Source: JBHENC01 sp046262295
Lineage (GTDB): Bacteria > Acidobacteriota > Blastocatellia > Pyrinomonadales > Pyrinomonadaceae
Reading direction: 5' to 3'
Assembly: GCA_046262295.1 (NCBI GenBank)
Contig: JBHENC010000011.1
Coordinates: forward strand, 1 to 64,000
Length of the DNA stretch: 64,000 bases
Positions within the stretch are counted from its first letter, which is position 1, and the number at the start of each line of letters is the position of its first letter. This document shows, in pieces, positions 46,149 to 55,382 of this stretch. The notes under the pieces were generated by a model. It had not been told where the DNA came from and ran no database searches. It saw only the letters and a program-made list of their open reading frames with translations. Both the position numbers and the translations under genes were made by a program.

Positions 46149-47735
46149 TCACTTAAACAGCTTACCTGCTTCTTCAATCGCATCATTCAAGTTTTGCTTA
46201 CTCTTGAACACAAGCTTGAAGAGATCGCCTCGTTCTGATAAACGCTTGTGCATATTCTTAATCGTGAAATCTTGCGGCGTAATCTTTTTGCGTTCAACTT
46301 CACTCCAATCGAGCGGCGCGGAAACAGTAGCCCCGGCGCGCGGGCGGACAGAGTACGGCGCAACAACGGATTTGCCTCTGGCGTTTTGCATATGGTCAAC
46401 GTATATCTGTCCTTTCTTTCGTTTACTCAAAGCGCGTTCGATCGTCGCGGTCGCGGGATTTTCTCCGGCAACAACGGTGGCAATCTGCTCGGCAAACTTG
46501 GCTATTGCTTCATAGCTGTAAATAGGCTTGATCGGCACATAGACGTGCATCCCCCGTGAGCCTGAAGTCTTCGGATAACATTCGAGTCCAATCCGCCCTA
46601 GTACGTCTCTAACTTTCAAAGCGAGTTCGCAGATTGTGCGATACCCGATGCCTTCACTCGGATCGAGATCAAAAACAATCCAGTCTGGATGGTCAAGATT
46701 CTCTGTGCGCGAGTGCCAGGGGTGGCATTCTATCGCGCCAAGATTCGCCATATAAACGAGCGTCGCCAAGTTATCTCCGACGATGTAATCAACGATGTGC
46801 CCGCCTTTATCTTCTACTTCCAATGAAACGATATGAACAAAGTCCGGCGCTTGGTTGACATCGTGCTGGTGAAAGAACTTTCCCTTAATGCCGTTCGGAT
46901 ACCGCTTCATGATCAGCGGCCGGTCTTTCAAGTACGGCAGGATATTCTTCCATATTTCGTAGTAGTAGCGTATCAGATCGCCTTTGGTGAAGCCGTCATC
47001 CGGCCAGTAAACTTTATCTAAATTAGTGAGCGCGATTGTTTCATTGCCGACTTTGACGTTGATGTTTCCGGATAATTCTTCCGTCTTGAAAGCACGGCTC
47101 ACGGGAACAACTTTGCCGTCACTTTCTTTCGTCTTCGTGCTGTAAGCCTTAACAGGCTTCAGAGCTTCGCGCTTCTGCGCGTTCATCACATTCGCTCGGG
47201 CAGCCTTCGACTTGCTTTCATTCCAGCCCGCCACAGCCACCAGTAGTTTCAGCTTCCAATCGGCCTGCGCAAATTCATCGCGGCTCTTAATCAGCAGCCA
47301 TTGTCCCTCTCTCATCCGCAGTAAATTAAATGCGCCCTTCAGTTTTTCTCCGTGCAACTGGAAATTTAATTTTCCCGCTTCGAGCTGTTCGAGCGGGTCA
47401 CTGCCTGCGAGTAGTTCGTAAGTGCCCGCATCCCAGATCATGTGTTCGCCCGCGCCGTAGTTGCCTTCCGGGATATGGCCTTGAAATTCAAGATACTCGA
47501 CCGGGTGGTCTTCCGTCGGTACAGCAAACCGCTTATCACTCGGGTCAAGTGAAGGCCCCTTTGGAATTGACCACGATTTGAGCACGCCGTCCATCTCCAG
47601 GCGAAAATCGAAATGGAGTTTTGAAGCGTGGTGTTCCTGCACGACAAAGCGATGAAGATTACGCCTGGCGATCTTGCCTTTCGGCTCCGGTGTTCGACTA
47701 AAATCTCTTTTCGCATGGTAAGTTTCGAGTCCCAT
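46149..47735 (-). CDS. ligD: LigD-type phosphoesterase-polymerase, no ligase domain
   Basis: A 528-residue protein. Residues about 1-180 are the LigD 3'-phosphoesterase domain (FVVQEHHASKLHFDFRLEMDGVLKSW..., EGNYGAGEHMIWDAGTYE). About 225-525 are the LigD primase-polymerase domain (LTNLDKVYWPDDGFTKGDLIRYY, VFDLDPSEG with the metal-binding DxD, SGSRGMHVYVPI). A ligase domain is absent. ATG 47735 with GAGGA upstream is preferred. It is divergent from a separate ATP-dependent ligase gene 79 bp away, together making the usual LigD activities as two proteins. It fills gaps and adds ribonucleotides at DNA ends in NHEJ; no ku gene is in the window. Confidence 0.92.
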   Translation of the reverse strand: MGLETYHAKRDFSRTPEPKGKIARRNLHRFVVQEHHASKLHFDFRLEMDGVLKSWSIPKGPSLDPSDKRFAVPTEDHPVEYLEFQGHIPEGNYGAGEHMIWDAGTYELLAGSDPLEQLEAGKLNFQLHGEKLKGAFNLLRMREGQWLLIKSRDEFAQADWKLKLLVAVAGWNESKSKAARANVMNAQKREALKPVKAYSTKTKESDGKVVPVSRAFKTEELSGNINVKVGNETIALTNLDKVYWPDDGFTKGDLIRYYYEIWKNILPYLKDRPLIMKRYPNGIKGKFFHQHDVNQAPDFVHIVSLEVEDKGGHIVDYIVGDNLATLVYMANLGAIECHPWHSRTENLDHPDWIVFDLDPSEGIGYRTICELALKVRDVLGRIGLECYPKTSGSRGMHVYVPIKPIYSYEAIAKFAEQIATVVAGENPATATIERALSKRKKGQIYVDHMQNARGKSVVAPYSVRPRAGATVSAPLDWSEVERKKITPQDFTIKNMHKRLSERGDLFKLVFKSKQNLNDAIEEAGKLFK

Positions 47736-47814
47736 TTTCGTCCTCAATCTGTTAGATTCAATCGCGCTATTAATAGCCATCTTACATTATCGGAACTCGT
47801 TCTCGTGAGGCTTT

Positions 47815-49557
47815 ATGCGCTTTCAAGACTTTACTAAATACCTTGAGACATTGGAAAAGACATCGAGCCGAACGGAGATGTATCGCTTGCTCGGTCAATT
47901 ATTCGAGAAAGCAAACGCGGAAGAAACGGCGCAGATCGCATACCTTTGCGAAGGACGTTTGCTGCCCGCCTTTGAAGGCGTTGAAACGGGGATGGGCGAG
48001 CGCGCCATCGCGGCGAGCATCACGTCCGCGACGAAACGCACGGGTGAAGAAGTGGCTCTCGCCTCACGGGAACGGGGCGATTTAGGACTGGTTGCGGAAA
48101 ACCTTTTACCAAAAACGAAGCGCGCGCGCTTGTCCGTTTCAGATGTTTATGAATCGCTGCTTCGAATCGCCCGCACAAGCGGCAAAGGCAGCACTGAAGG
48201 CAAGCAATCTCAATTAGCCTCATTACTTCGATTGGCAACGCCGATTGAGGCGCGCTATATCGTCCGCTTTACTCAGGGGCGGCTTCGTCTGGGCATCGCC
48301 GCGCCGACGATCATTGAATCGGTGGCGCGAAATCAGGAGAATCCAAAACAGGCGCGACAAATTATCGAGCGCGCTTTTAATCTTTGCTCGGACATTGGGT
48401 TAGTGCTGGCGACATTACAAGAGCGCGGCCTCAAGGCCCTCACGTCTTTCAAGGTACGAGTGGGCAATCCTGTACGCCCGATGCTTGCCGAGCGTTTACC
48501 CAGCGCAGAGAAGATTATCAACAAGATCGGGCGCTGTGCTGTCGAAGCAAAACTTGACGGCTTTCGCTGTCAGGTACATCTGAAGGGCAATCGGGTCGAG
48601 ATGTTTTCACGTAACCTCGAACGCACCACAGAGATGTTCCCCGACATCGCCCGCGCGGTGCTGAAAGAGATGAAAGCCAAGAGTGCGATCATCGACGGCG
48701 AAGCTCTCGCTATTAACGAACAAACAGGAGAGTTTCATCCGTTTCAGGTGACGGTGCAGCGCAAGCGCAAACACAAAATCACGGAGATGGCAGAAGAGTT
48801 TCCGCTGGTGCTCGTCGCCTTTGATCTGCTGTACGCCGACGGGAAAGATTTAACCGGCGCAAGCTACGAGGCGCGTCACGCACGTTTGCAGAAGATACTA
48901 AGTCCGGGCGGGCGCATACGCCTTTCACAAGCGGTCATTACAGAAAGCACTGAGGAGTTACAAGCTTTCTTTGACACTGAAGTGGAGTTGGGACACGAAG
49001 GCATTGTCGCCAAACGACTTGACTCCGGTTACGAACCGGGCGCGAGAAATTACAACTGGATCAAGCTCAAGCGCGCTTATCGTAGTGAACTGAGCGATAC
49101 AATTGATGTGGCGCTGGTTGGCTATCTTCGTGGACGCGGCGCGCGGACGCGGCTGGGAATCGGTTCATTGCTCGGCGCAGTTTATGACGCGCGCACGGAT
49201 ACATTCCAGACCATCGGCAAGATCGGGAGCGGTCTGAGCGACGAGAATTGGCTGAAACTTAGAAAGTTGCTCGATAAAATTCAGGTTGATGAAAAGCCTG
49301 CGCGCGTTGATTCACACCTTGTGCCTGATGTATGGATCGAGCCGCGTTATGTCGTCACTGTTTTGGCAGATGAGATTACACGCTCGCCTGTGCATACGGC
49401 AGGACGCAATGCTGATGGACGTGGGCTTGCTCTGCGCTTCCCACGTATCGTCGGATTCGTGCGAGAAGATAAATCAGCGGAGGATTCAAACACTTCCACT
49501 GAAATTGAAGAAATGTTTGCCCAACAACGAGGCTCGAAAAGAAGCAAAACAAAATAA
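47815..49557 (+). CDS. ATP-dependent DNA ligase (archaeal/LigB-like)
   Basis: A 580-residue ligase. The N-terminal DNA-binding helical domain covers about 1-210 (LLRLATPIEARYIVRFTQGRLRLGI). The adenylation domain has KLDG (in VEAKLDGFRCQVH, Lys about 246), IDGEALAI, and EGIVAKRLDSGYEPG. The OB domain follows (WIKLKRAY..., DVALVGYLRGRGAR). It seals nicks using ATP. It is divergent from and adjacent to the ligD-type gene, so it probably supplies the sealing step of end joining. It is the last gene before the right attachment site of the island. Confidence 0.93.
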   Translation: MRFQDFTKYLETLEKTSSRTEMYRLLGQLFEKANAEETAQIAYLCEGRLLPAFEGVETGMGERAIAASITSATKRTGEEVALASRERGDLGLVAENLLPKTKRARLSVSDVYESLLRIARTSGKGSTEGKQSQLASLLRLATPIEARYIVRFTQGRLRLGIAAPTIIESVARNQENPKQARQIIERAFNLCSDIGLVLATLQERGLKALTSFKVRVGNPVRPMLAERLPSAEKIINKIGRCAVEAKLDGFRCQVHLKGNRVEMFSRNLERTTEMFPDIARAVLKEMKAKSAIIDGEALAINEQTGEFHPFQVTVQRKRKHKITEMAEEFPLVLVAFDLLYADGKDLTGASYEARHARLQKILSPGGRIRLSQAVITESTEELQAFFDTEVELGHEGIVAKRLDSGYEPGARNYNWIKLKRAYRSELSDTIDVALVGYLRGRGARTRLGIGSLLGAVYDARTDTFQTIGKIGSGLSDENWLKLRKLLDKIQVDEKPARVDSHLVPDVWIEPRYVVTVLADEITRSPVHTAGRNADGRGLALRFPRIVGFVREDKSAEDSNTSTEIEEMFAQQRGSKRSKTK

Positions 49558-50001
49558 GAGGAAACTTATTTATGCTGCCCCGAATTCTCTATTCGTGGCG
49601 GCCATTGCGCAGAGAAGAATTAAAGAAACCTTACTTTCGCAAGCTTGAGCAATTCCACGAAAAGGAGCAACAATCCTACACTGAGGTGGGTCGTCAAAAG
49701 TGGACGCTATGAATGATGTTCATGTGTAAAAGTCACAACTTGATCTGACACTCATGGTTTATCCGACCAAGCTGATCGTCGTAGCGAACGGCCGGTGGAT
49801 GATGTCGCTCTAACATCTTCTAAATGGGAAAGAGTATTTGGTCACTAAAACACACGCGCCAAAGCTCTTTTCAAATGTAGTAGGAAATGTAGAGCTACCT
49901 GCATAAATGGAGTATCACGGGCTTGCAGTGCCTTTGCTATAACCCTTATTTTATAAGCCTATGACACTATATGCCCCTCTATTATATATGCCTAAAATGA
50001 A
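49558..50001. other. AT-rich gap before the right island end
   Basis: No gene is recognised. The last ~130 bp before the attachment site are AT-rich with TATAT-type stretches. No TCTGCCAA repeat was found at this end. Confidence 0.4.
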
Positions 50002-50046
<45 letters not shown>

Positions 50047-50064
50047 TTATCTTCAGTAACTTAC

Positions 50065-50083
50065 GGGCGCATAATCAGCGCCC
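50065..50083 (+). terminator. hairpin after the attR tRNA fragment
   Basis: GGGCGC and GCGCCC with a 7-nt loop, followed by ATTTCTATTTT. This is probably the original terminator of tRNA-Cys, displaced from the gene by the island. Confidence 0.65.
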
Positions 50084-50335
50084 ATTTCTATTTTGTGTGC
50101 GCAATTCGGTGCATATCCTTCCATTTCACTTCCGTTGAAATATCCTTCTACTCTTTATTCACGTTGAATCTAATTTTTATGTTCCAGCTGAGTTTCACGG
50201 GTTGCGCTGGGATGTTGCTCTAGACAGCCGAATTGGAGCATTATTAGCCGACAAAGCCGGTACTCAATTTGCGATAAACCTCGCTGAATCTCTATCGCTC
50301 CCGGTAGTCAATCGTTTTGTGAGGAGAGCGCCCCG

Positions 50336-50725
50336 ATGACCAAACTCGATATTAAAGAAAGCCACGTCGGAAACATCACCATTCTGGAATTAAATGGTGA
50401 CGTAACAGTTGACGGAAGTACTGCTATTTTACAAACGGCGATGCAGCGTCTGCTTAAAGAGGGGCACATTCAAGTGCTCTTGAATCTGGCAAGCATTGAT
50501 TATGTTGATTCGAGAGGGCTGGGCGAACTTGTGGCAAGCCACACGCTTCTGAACAACGCTGGCGGGCAGATTAAACTTCTTCATCTGCCAGCAAAAGTCC
50601 GTGAGTTAATGGATATTACAATGCTCTTGCCAATCTTCGATGTTTACGAAGACGAAGAATCCGCTCTCGAAAGTTTCAGGAACGGCGGCGCAAACTCGAA
50701 AAGTAAAACGAGCTTACCCCGCTAA
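50336..50725 (+). CDS. STAS-domain anti-sigma factor antagonist
   Basis: A 129-residue single STAS domain: VGNITILELNGDVTVDG, LLNLASIDYVDSRGLGELVASH, LLHLPAKVRELMDITMLLPIFDVYEDEESALESF. The phospho-acceptor position lies in DSRGLG (Ser). The family titrates anti-sigma or partner-switching kinases. GAGGAG precedes the ATG. It is followed by a metallo-beta-lactamase/response-regulator fusion gene 233 bp downstream on the same strand, both between two tRNA-Cys relics. No kinase partner gene is adjacent. Confidence 0.9.
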   Translation: MTKLDIKESHVGNITILELNGDVTVDGSTAILQTAMQRLLKEGHIQVLLNLASIDYVDSRGLGELVASHTLLNNAGGQIKLLHLPAKVRELMDITMLLPIFDVYEDEESALESFRNGGANSKSKTSLPR

Positions 50726-50958
50726 AGCCCTTGCCAAAAAACCGTTTCTTGAAATAGATTTCATCCGGCGGCAAAAGATCGGACGCTTACGCTCCATCAA
50801 AGAGCAAAGAAGTTGCTGCCAATTCAATTCTACTGAACAACAAGCGTTTTATCCGGCAGGGGTTCCAAGCCCGTATATACACATCTTTATTTTAGATAGG
50901 CACAACACACTCTTTTTCGTTTTTGCACAATATTTTGTTTACTAAGGAGCGCCGATTA

Positions 50959-52287
50959 ATGCATCTACGTTTCTGGGGTACACGGGGTTCTATTGCGACG
51001 CCGGGGCCGACGACCATTCATTACGGCGGGAATACTTCGTGTGTTGAGCTAACGACCGGCGCGGGAGCAAAACTGATCTTCGACTGTGGCACAGGCTCCA
51101 GACCACTCGGCGCAGAGTTGGTGGCGACGGCGACCGGAGCCATTACCGCCAGTCTGCTGCTCGGCCATACGCATTGGGATCACATTCAAGGATTTCCTTT
51201 TTTTGCACCGGCCTTTGTGCCGGGCAGTAAGATAGATGTCTATGCTCCCGAAGGCGGGCAGCATTCTTTACAGGATATTCTCGCAGGGCAAATGGAGTTC
51301 GCCTACTTTCCTGTTGAACTGAAACAATTGCCCGCCACAATCAACTATCACGATCTGGCCGAAGGTACGCACACCATTGGTGGCGCAAAAATCATCACAC
51401 AGTATTTGAACCATCCGGCGGTGACGCTGGGTTACAGAATAGAGTGCGATGGCGCAGTCGTCGTCTACATAACCGATCACGAGCCGTTTGCCGCGACGCT
51501 CTGGCGCAGCGGCGCGGAACCGGGACAGATTGATTCGATCTTGCACGAAGGCGACCGCCGCCACGCAAAGTTTATGGCCGATGCCGATCTGGTCATCCAT
51601 GATGCGCAATATACTCCCGAAGAATACGGCGCAAAAAAGAACTGGGGACATAGCCCTTTTGATTATGTGGTAGAGATGGCGGCGGCGGCTGGCGTGCGGC
51701 GGCTGGCGTTAACACACCACGATCCCGGCCATAACGATGCCTTCTTAAAAGAGCTTGAAGAAAACGCGCGCGCGATAGCCCGCCGCTGTGGTTCCGATCT
51801 CGATGTTTTCTGTGCTTATGAAGGATACACGGCGGTTATCGAGTCGGACATCGAACGCCAGCCGAAATCAGTGCCGACGATTGTTCGTCACGATGTCATT
51901 CCTTCTAAACTACGCCTGCTCGTCGTGGACGACGACGACGTATTGCGTTTGATGACGAAAAGCGTGTTGGAGCGGCAGGGCTACATAGTTTCCGAAGGAG
52001 CTAACGGAGAAGAGGCGCTTCAACTCATCAGTAAGGAGATACCGGATTTGCTGGTTCTCGATTTTATGATGCCCCAACTCAACGGCATAGAGGTCTTGAA
52101 GCGTTTGCACGCAGACCCTAAAACGGCGGGCATACCCGTGCTAATGCTGACCGGAATGGACGATGAGAAGAGCATCCGTCAGGCCTTCGATGCGGGCGCA
52201 ACAGATTATTTAGCGAAGCCCTTTACAAGCCCGCAACTCACCGCGCGCGTCCGTGCCTGCCTTACTCGTGCCGCTAAGAATGTCTAA
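50959..52287 (+). CDS. metallo-beta-lactamase-fold hydrolase fused to a response-regulator receiver
   Basis: A 442-residue fusion. Residues 1-290 form an MBL-fold hydrolase: FWGTRGSIATPGPTTIHYGGNTSCVEL at the start, metal ligands in HTHWDHIQGFPFF near 70, then later acidic/His ligands (TDHEP, LIHDAQYTPEE, LTHHDPGHND). Residues about 320-440 are a REC domain (LLVVDDDDVLRLMTKSVLERQG, phospho-Asp in LLVLDFMMPQLNG at about 368, DYLAKPF). ATG 50959 with AAGGAG is the start. Phosphorylation might gate hydrolysis. Substrate (cyclic nucleotide, RNA or other) is not predictable. Confidence 0.85.
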   Translation: MHLRFWGTRGSIATPGPTTIHYGGNTSCVELTTGAGAKLIFDCGTGSRPLGAELVATATGAITASLLLGHTHWDHIQGFPFFAPAFVPGSKIDVYAPEGGQHSLQDILAGQMEFAYFPVELKQLPATINYHDLAEGTHTIGGAKIITQYLNHPAVTLGYRIECDGAVVVYITDHEPFAATLWRSGAEPGQIDSILHEGDRRHAKFMADADLVIHDAQYTPEEYGAKKNWGHSPFDYVVEMAAAAGVRRLALTHHDPGHNDAFLKELEENARAIARRCGSDLDVFCAYEGYTAVIESDIERQPKSVPTIVRHDVIPSKLRLLVVDDDDVLRLMTKSVLERQGYIVSEGANGEEALQLISKEIPDLLVLDFMMPQLNGIEVLKRLHADPKTAGIPVLMLTGMDDEKSIRQAFDAGATDYLAKPFTSPQLTARVRACLTRAAKNV

Positions 52288-52440
52288 CAAAACCGGAAGA
52301 TTAGCCACCGCAGACACAGAGCAGAAGAGTTTTGAGTTTTCGGTTATCAGTGTTCAGCAAAGACAATGGCAATGTGTTCTAAACTGAAAACTGTTTAATC
52401 GGCTCTGCGACTCTGTGTCTGCGGTGGCAAGTTTTGTTAG
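52284..52440. repeat. 157-bp nested palindromic element (MITE-like)
   Basis: Outer arms CTAACAAAAC and GTTTTGTTAG, then 18-bp perfect arms (52304-52321 and 52411-52428; GCCACCGCAGACACAGAG on the left), and a weaker inner AGTTTTC/GAAAACT pair. It overlaps the stop of the upstream gene. It looks like a small inverted-repeat element or a very strong terminator. Confidence 0.6.
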
Positions 52441-52517
52441 GCGCTCTAAATCATAGTTGCCCGGCAAACGGTTTGAGAGCATGACACGTATACTGTCGAG
52501 ATTTCGGCTTACTAAAT

Positions 52518-52562
52518 CTGCAAAACCTTTGGTCAGCGGTTCGACTCCGCTCACCGCCGCCA
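52518..52562 (+). repeat. diverged tRNA-Cys 3'-half copy (attachment-site relic)
   Basis: 45 bases matching the tRNA-Cys 3' half with 6 differences, several of which are paired changes that preserve the T-stem (GCGG/CCGC instead of TCGG/CCGA) and the CCA end. No 5' half precedes it. It appears to be the 3' end of a foreign tRNA-Cys brought by another island. Confidence 0.75.
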
Positions 52563-52613
52563 ATCTTTTCGATAACCCCGCCACAGTTCATCGTGTGGTA
52601 AAAAGCGCCTGTG

Positions 52614-53663
52614 ATGAAGACTGTGACAAATAACCGGACGGCCAGATATATCTACTCAATTCTGGGAGCCATCGCAGCACTCTTAGTTCTCGAAGTATCG
52701 CTGCGCCCGTTCGTCTCACCCGAGAACGGAAGGCCGGACTCCCCCAGCGAAATCCGGCAATACCGTGAAGGAATCGCCACCTCTCACTTTGCCGCCGATG
52801 GCTCGCGTCTGACCGGCAACCCGGAAATCAGCGGCGCGGAAACTGTTCTCATACTCGGCGATTCTCACATAGAGGCCGTTCATGTCGGCGATCAATCAAC
52901 GATGGGGAGTGTCCTCGAACGCCTCGCCCGTTCGAGCGGACACCCTTTGAACGTCAAACAGTTCGGCTGGAGCGGAGTCGCCGCGCCGATGTTTATGGCT
53001 GAAGCCGCGCATCTGCTGCAACTAAATCCCGCCCGTGTCATCGTCACGCTTAATCGCACAGACCTCGGCGACGAGCCGTTACTGACAGCTCATTTCTGGC
53101 GCATGAAGATTCAACCGGATATGTCCGTCAAACTCATAGACGCACATATCCTGCCGCCTACGGCGACGGGCGTACGATTATGGCTTAGAGATCATGGATT
53201 GACTCCTTCCAATATAATAGGAACGATGGCGCAAAAATCGAGTCTGGCCGAAGAACTTATCCACAGGTACGCGGAAATAAACGGTGAGGCGACGGGTGAA
53301 ATGGGCAGTGAGACGCGGGCGGAAACGAAAGCGCCGACGGAAGCCGGGAAAATTGCGCAAGCATCGGTTCGGGGATTGAAAGAAGCTTACGGCGACAAAC
53401 TCTTGATTGCCTATCTACCCCATGATGTTCTGGCGACAAACGGGTATCAGCTCGATGAAGAAGAATCCTTCCTTCAAGCGGCCTGCCGCGAGGAGGGTGT
53501 TCGATACGTCTCTCTTCGTGAAGCGATGATCGCCGAGCGAGACAACTATCACAGGCTGTCTCGCGGTTTCGAGAATACCTCGCTGGGAATCGGCCACCTT
53601 AATGAAACAGGCCACAGAATCGCCGCACAGGTTTTCTGGCAGGCGCTCGGGGACGCACGGTAA
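52614..53663 (+). CDS. SGNH-type hydrolase/acyltransferase-like protein
   Basis: About 349 residues. One N-terminal membrane helix (YIYSILGAIAALLVLEVSL), then an SGNH-like domain: LILGDSHIEAVHVGDQST (GDS block I) and later GHLNETGHRIAAQVF in the block V place, where the catalytic D-x-x-H is N-x-x-H-like. The stop and the start of the MBOAT gene overlap as TAATG. Such a pair is the AlgJ/AlgX-plus-AlgI-type arrangement used to acetylate or deacylate exopolysaccharide. The His/Asp divergence leaves activity uncertain. Confidence 0.75.
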   Translation: MKTVTNNRTARYIYSILGAIAALLVLEVSLRPFVSPENGRPDSPSEIRQYREGIATSHFAADGSRLTGNPEISGAETVLILGDSHIEAVHVGDQSTMGSVLERLARSSGHPLNVKQFGWSGVAAPMFMAEAAHLLQLNPARVIVTLNRTDLGDEPLLTAHFWRMKIQPDMSVKLIDAHILPPTATGVRLWLRDHGLTPSNIIGTMAQKSSLAEELIHRYAEINGEATGEMGSETRAETKAPTEAGKIAQASVRGLKEAYGDKLLIAYLPHDVLATNGYQLDEEESFLQAACREEGVRYVSLREAMIAERDNYHRLSRGFENTSLGIGHLNETGHRIAAQVFWQALGDAR

Positions 53664-55165
53664 TGGTCTTTACATCGTGGGTCTTCCTTAAATTCTTCGC
53701 GGTGGTTCTGGCAGGACTGTGGCTTCTCCCGACACGCACACTCCGGCAACTACTGATACTGGTCGCAAGCATCTATTTCTATGCCTACTGGAAGCCTTCT
53801 TATATTTTCGTGCTGGCAACTCCGAGCATCATCGATTACTTTTGTGCGATCCGCATCGCCGAAAGCGACGATGCTGTAATCAGAAAGCGTTGGCTATGGA
53901 TTAGCATGGCGACGAACTTGGGGCTTTTAGCGTATTTCAAATATACAAATTTCTTCATAGAAAACATTGCCAGCCTGTTCGGAATGGAAGCACAGCACCT
54001 TAACATCGTGCTTCCCATCGGCATCTCCTTTTACACGTTCAAGACGATGAGTTACACGATTGACGTGTACCGGCGCGAGATTCCGGTTTGTCGCGGGCTA
54101 TGGCAATACGTGATGTTCGTCACATATTTCCCGGAACTCGTGGCCGGCCCGATTGTGCGCGCCTCCGTCTTTCTTCCGCAGATGGGCAGGTCGCTTCGCC
54201 CGTCTTGGCCGCGCGCGATAATCGGCTTTCAGGTAGTGCTTTTGGGAATCACGAAGAAGATAGTAATCGCCGACCGGCTGGCGATCTTCGTTGACTCTGT
54301 ATTCGCCAGCCCGCAGGCCTTCTCGCCCGCGACAATGATAAGTGCGGTCGTCGCTTATTCGCTTCAGATTTACTGCGACTTTTCGGGATACTCGGATATC
54401 GCCATCGGGGTCTCGAAGATCATCGGTTTCGATCTGCCGGAAAATTTCAATATGCCGTATCTGGCGACATCCGTGACGGAGTTCTGGCACAGGTGGCATT
54501 TAACGCTCTCGCGCTGGCTGCGCGATTATCTATACATACCGCTCGGCGGAAACCGCAAAGGGCAATTACGCACTTATATCAACTTGATGCTGACGATGCT
54601 GCTGGGAGGATTGTGGCACGGCGCGAGCTGGAACTTTGTGTTATGGGGACTACTTCACGGAATCGGTCTGGCGCTTCATAAATGGTGGCTGGAAGTGCGC
54701 GGGGAACGCCGGAAGAACACACGCTCCCGCTTCCGTCTTATCGTGTGCTGGCTCGGCACTTATATTTTCGTCTGCATTACATGGATATTCTTTAGAGCAA
54801 ATAACTTTACGACTTCCATAATCGTTCTCCGAAAAGTGTTTTATATAGACACAGGCGGCATCGCATGGTTCTACCTGCCGCTGTTCTTACTTCTGCCGGT
54901 GGTGGTGCTCGGCCATGTTTTCGGGGCTCTCGCCAACCGCCGTGCTCATGCAGGGGAAAGCAGACTTCGTTTTATTACGCCGCCTTCGTGGGTTCGCTAT
55001 TTCTATGAAGGCAGGTTCGCCATAAAGCCTAGCAAGGCCGCAGGCATCTATGTGCTGCTGCCGTTGCCGGGCTTCGCAGGCACGTTCATTCTCGTCCTGT
55101 GGGTTTTGGGCATTTACCTGTATGCGAATCTAAACACCAGCCCGTTTATCTACTTTCAATTTTAA
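53663..55165 (+). CDS. MBOAT-family membrane O-acyltransferase
   Basis: A 500-residue membrane protein with about ten or more hydrophobic segments. MBOAT landmarks: FYAYWKPSYIFVLATPS near the start, ISFYTFKTMSYTIDVYR, SYSLQIYCDFSGYSDIAIG, TEFWHRWHLTLSRWLRDYLYIPLGG, and catalytic His in LGGLWHGASWNFVLWGLLHG. It transfers acyl groups (acetyl from a carrier) across the inner membrane onto a surface polymer. The start overlaps the upstream SGNH gene, supporting a two-gene unit. Confidence 0.93.
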   Translation: MVFTSWVFLKFFAVVLAGLWLLPTRTLRQLLILVASIYFYAYWKPSYIFVLATPSIIDYFCAIRIAESDDAVIRKRWLWISMATNLGLLAYFKYTNFFIENIASLFGMEAQHLNIVLPIGISFYTFKTMSYTIDVYRREIPVCRGLWQYVMFVTYFPELVAGPIVRASVFLPQMGRSLRPSWPRAIIGFQVVLLGITKKIVIADRLAIFVDSVFASPQAFSPATMISAVVAYSLQIYCDFSGYSDIAIGVSKIIGFDLPENFNMPYLATSVTEFWHRWHLTLSRWLRDYLYIPLGGNRKGQLRTYINLMLTMLLGGLWHGASWNFVLWGLLHGIGLALHKWWLEVRGERRKNTRSRFRLIVCWLGTYIFVCITWIFFRANNFTTSIIVLRKVFYIDTGGIAWFYLPLFLLLPVVVLGHVFGALANRRAHAGESRLRFITPPSWVRYFYEGRFAIKPSKAAGIYVLLPLPGFAGTFILVLWVLGIYLYANLNTSPFIYFQF

Positions 55166-55255
55166 GGCGACGGTTTCGACTAAGGCAGCAGAGCACTGAC
55201 GGGCGAAGCATTTATTTTATTCCTGCGGCGGCGGCAACGATGATGCGCCAATCGT

Positions 55256-55320
55256 GCTGAAGCTTTTAATCCGGCATGGAGGTAGAAGAAATGATGGCTG
55301 GCAAATCCGGCGGGCGCAAG
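55256..55320 (+). repeat. first copy of a duplicated short-ORF segment
   Basis: Related to 59411-59479. It reads MEVEEMMAGKSGGRKK from an ATG at 55276, in a frame of 36 codons ending at 55386. A one-base difference separates it from the upstream AEAF codons found in the second copy. Meaning unknown. Confidence 0.5.
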
Positions 55321-55382
55321 AAGACCTACCTGTTCTTTAGCGATAGTCATTTACACAAATACACAAAGCTTTCGCCGCGCAC

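Noticed and set aside
52518..52562. Possible third tRNA-Cys gene
   Set aside because: The T stem and CCA are kept, but the 5' half is missing, so no cloverleaf forms.
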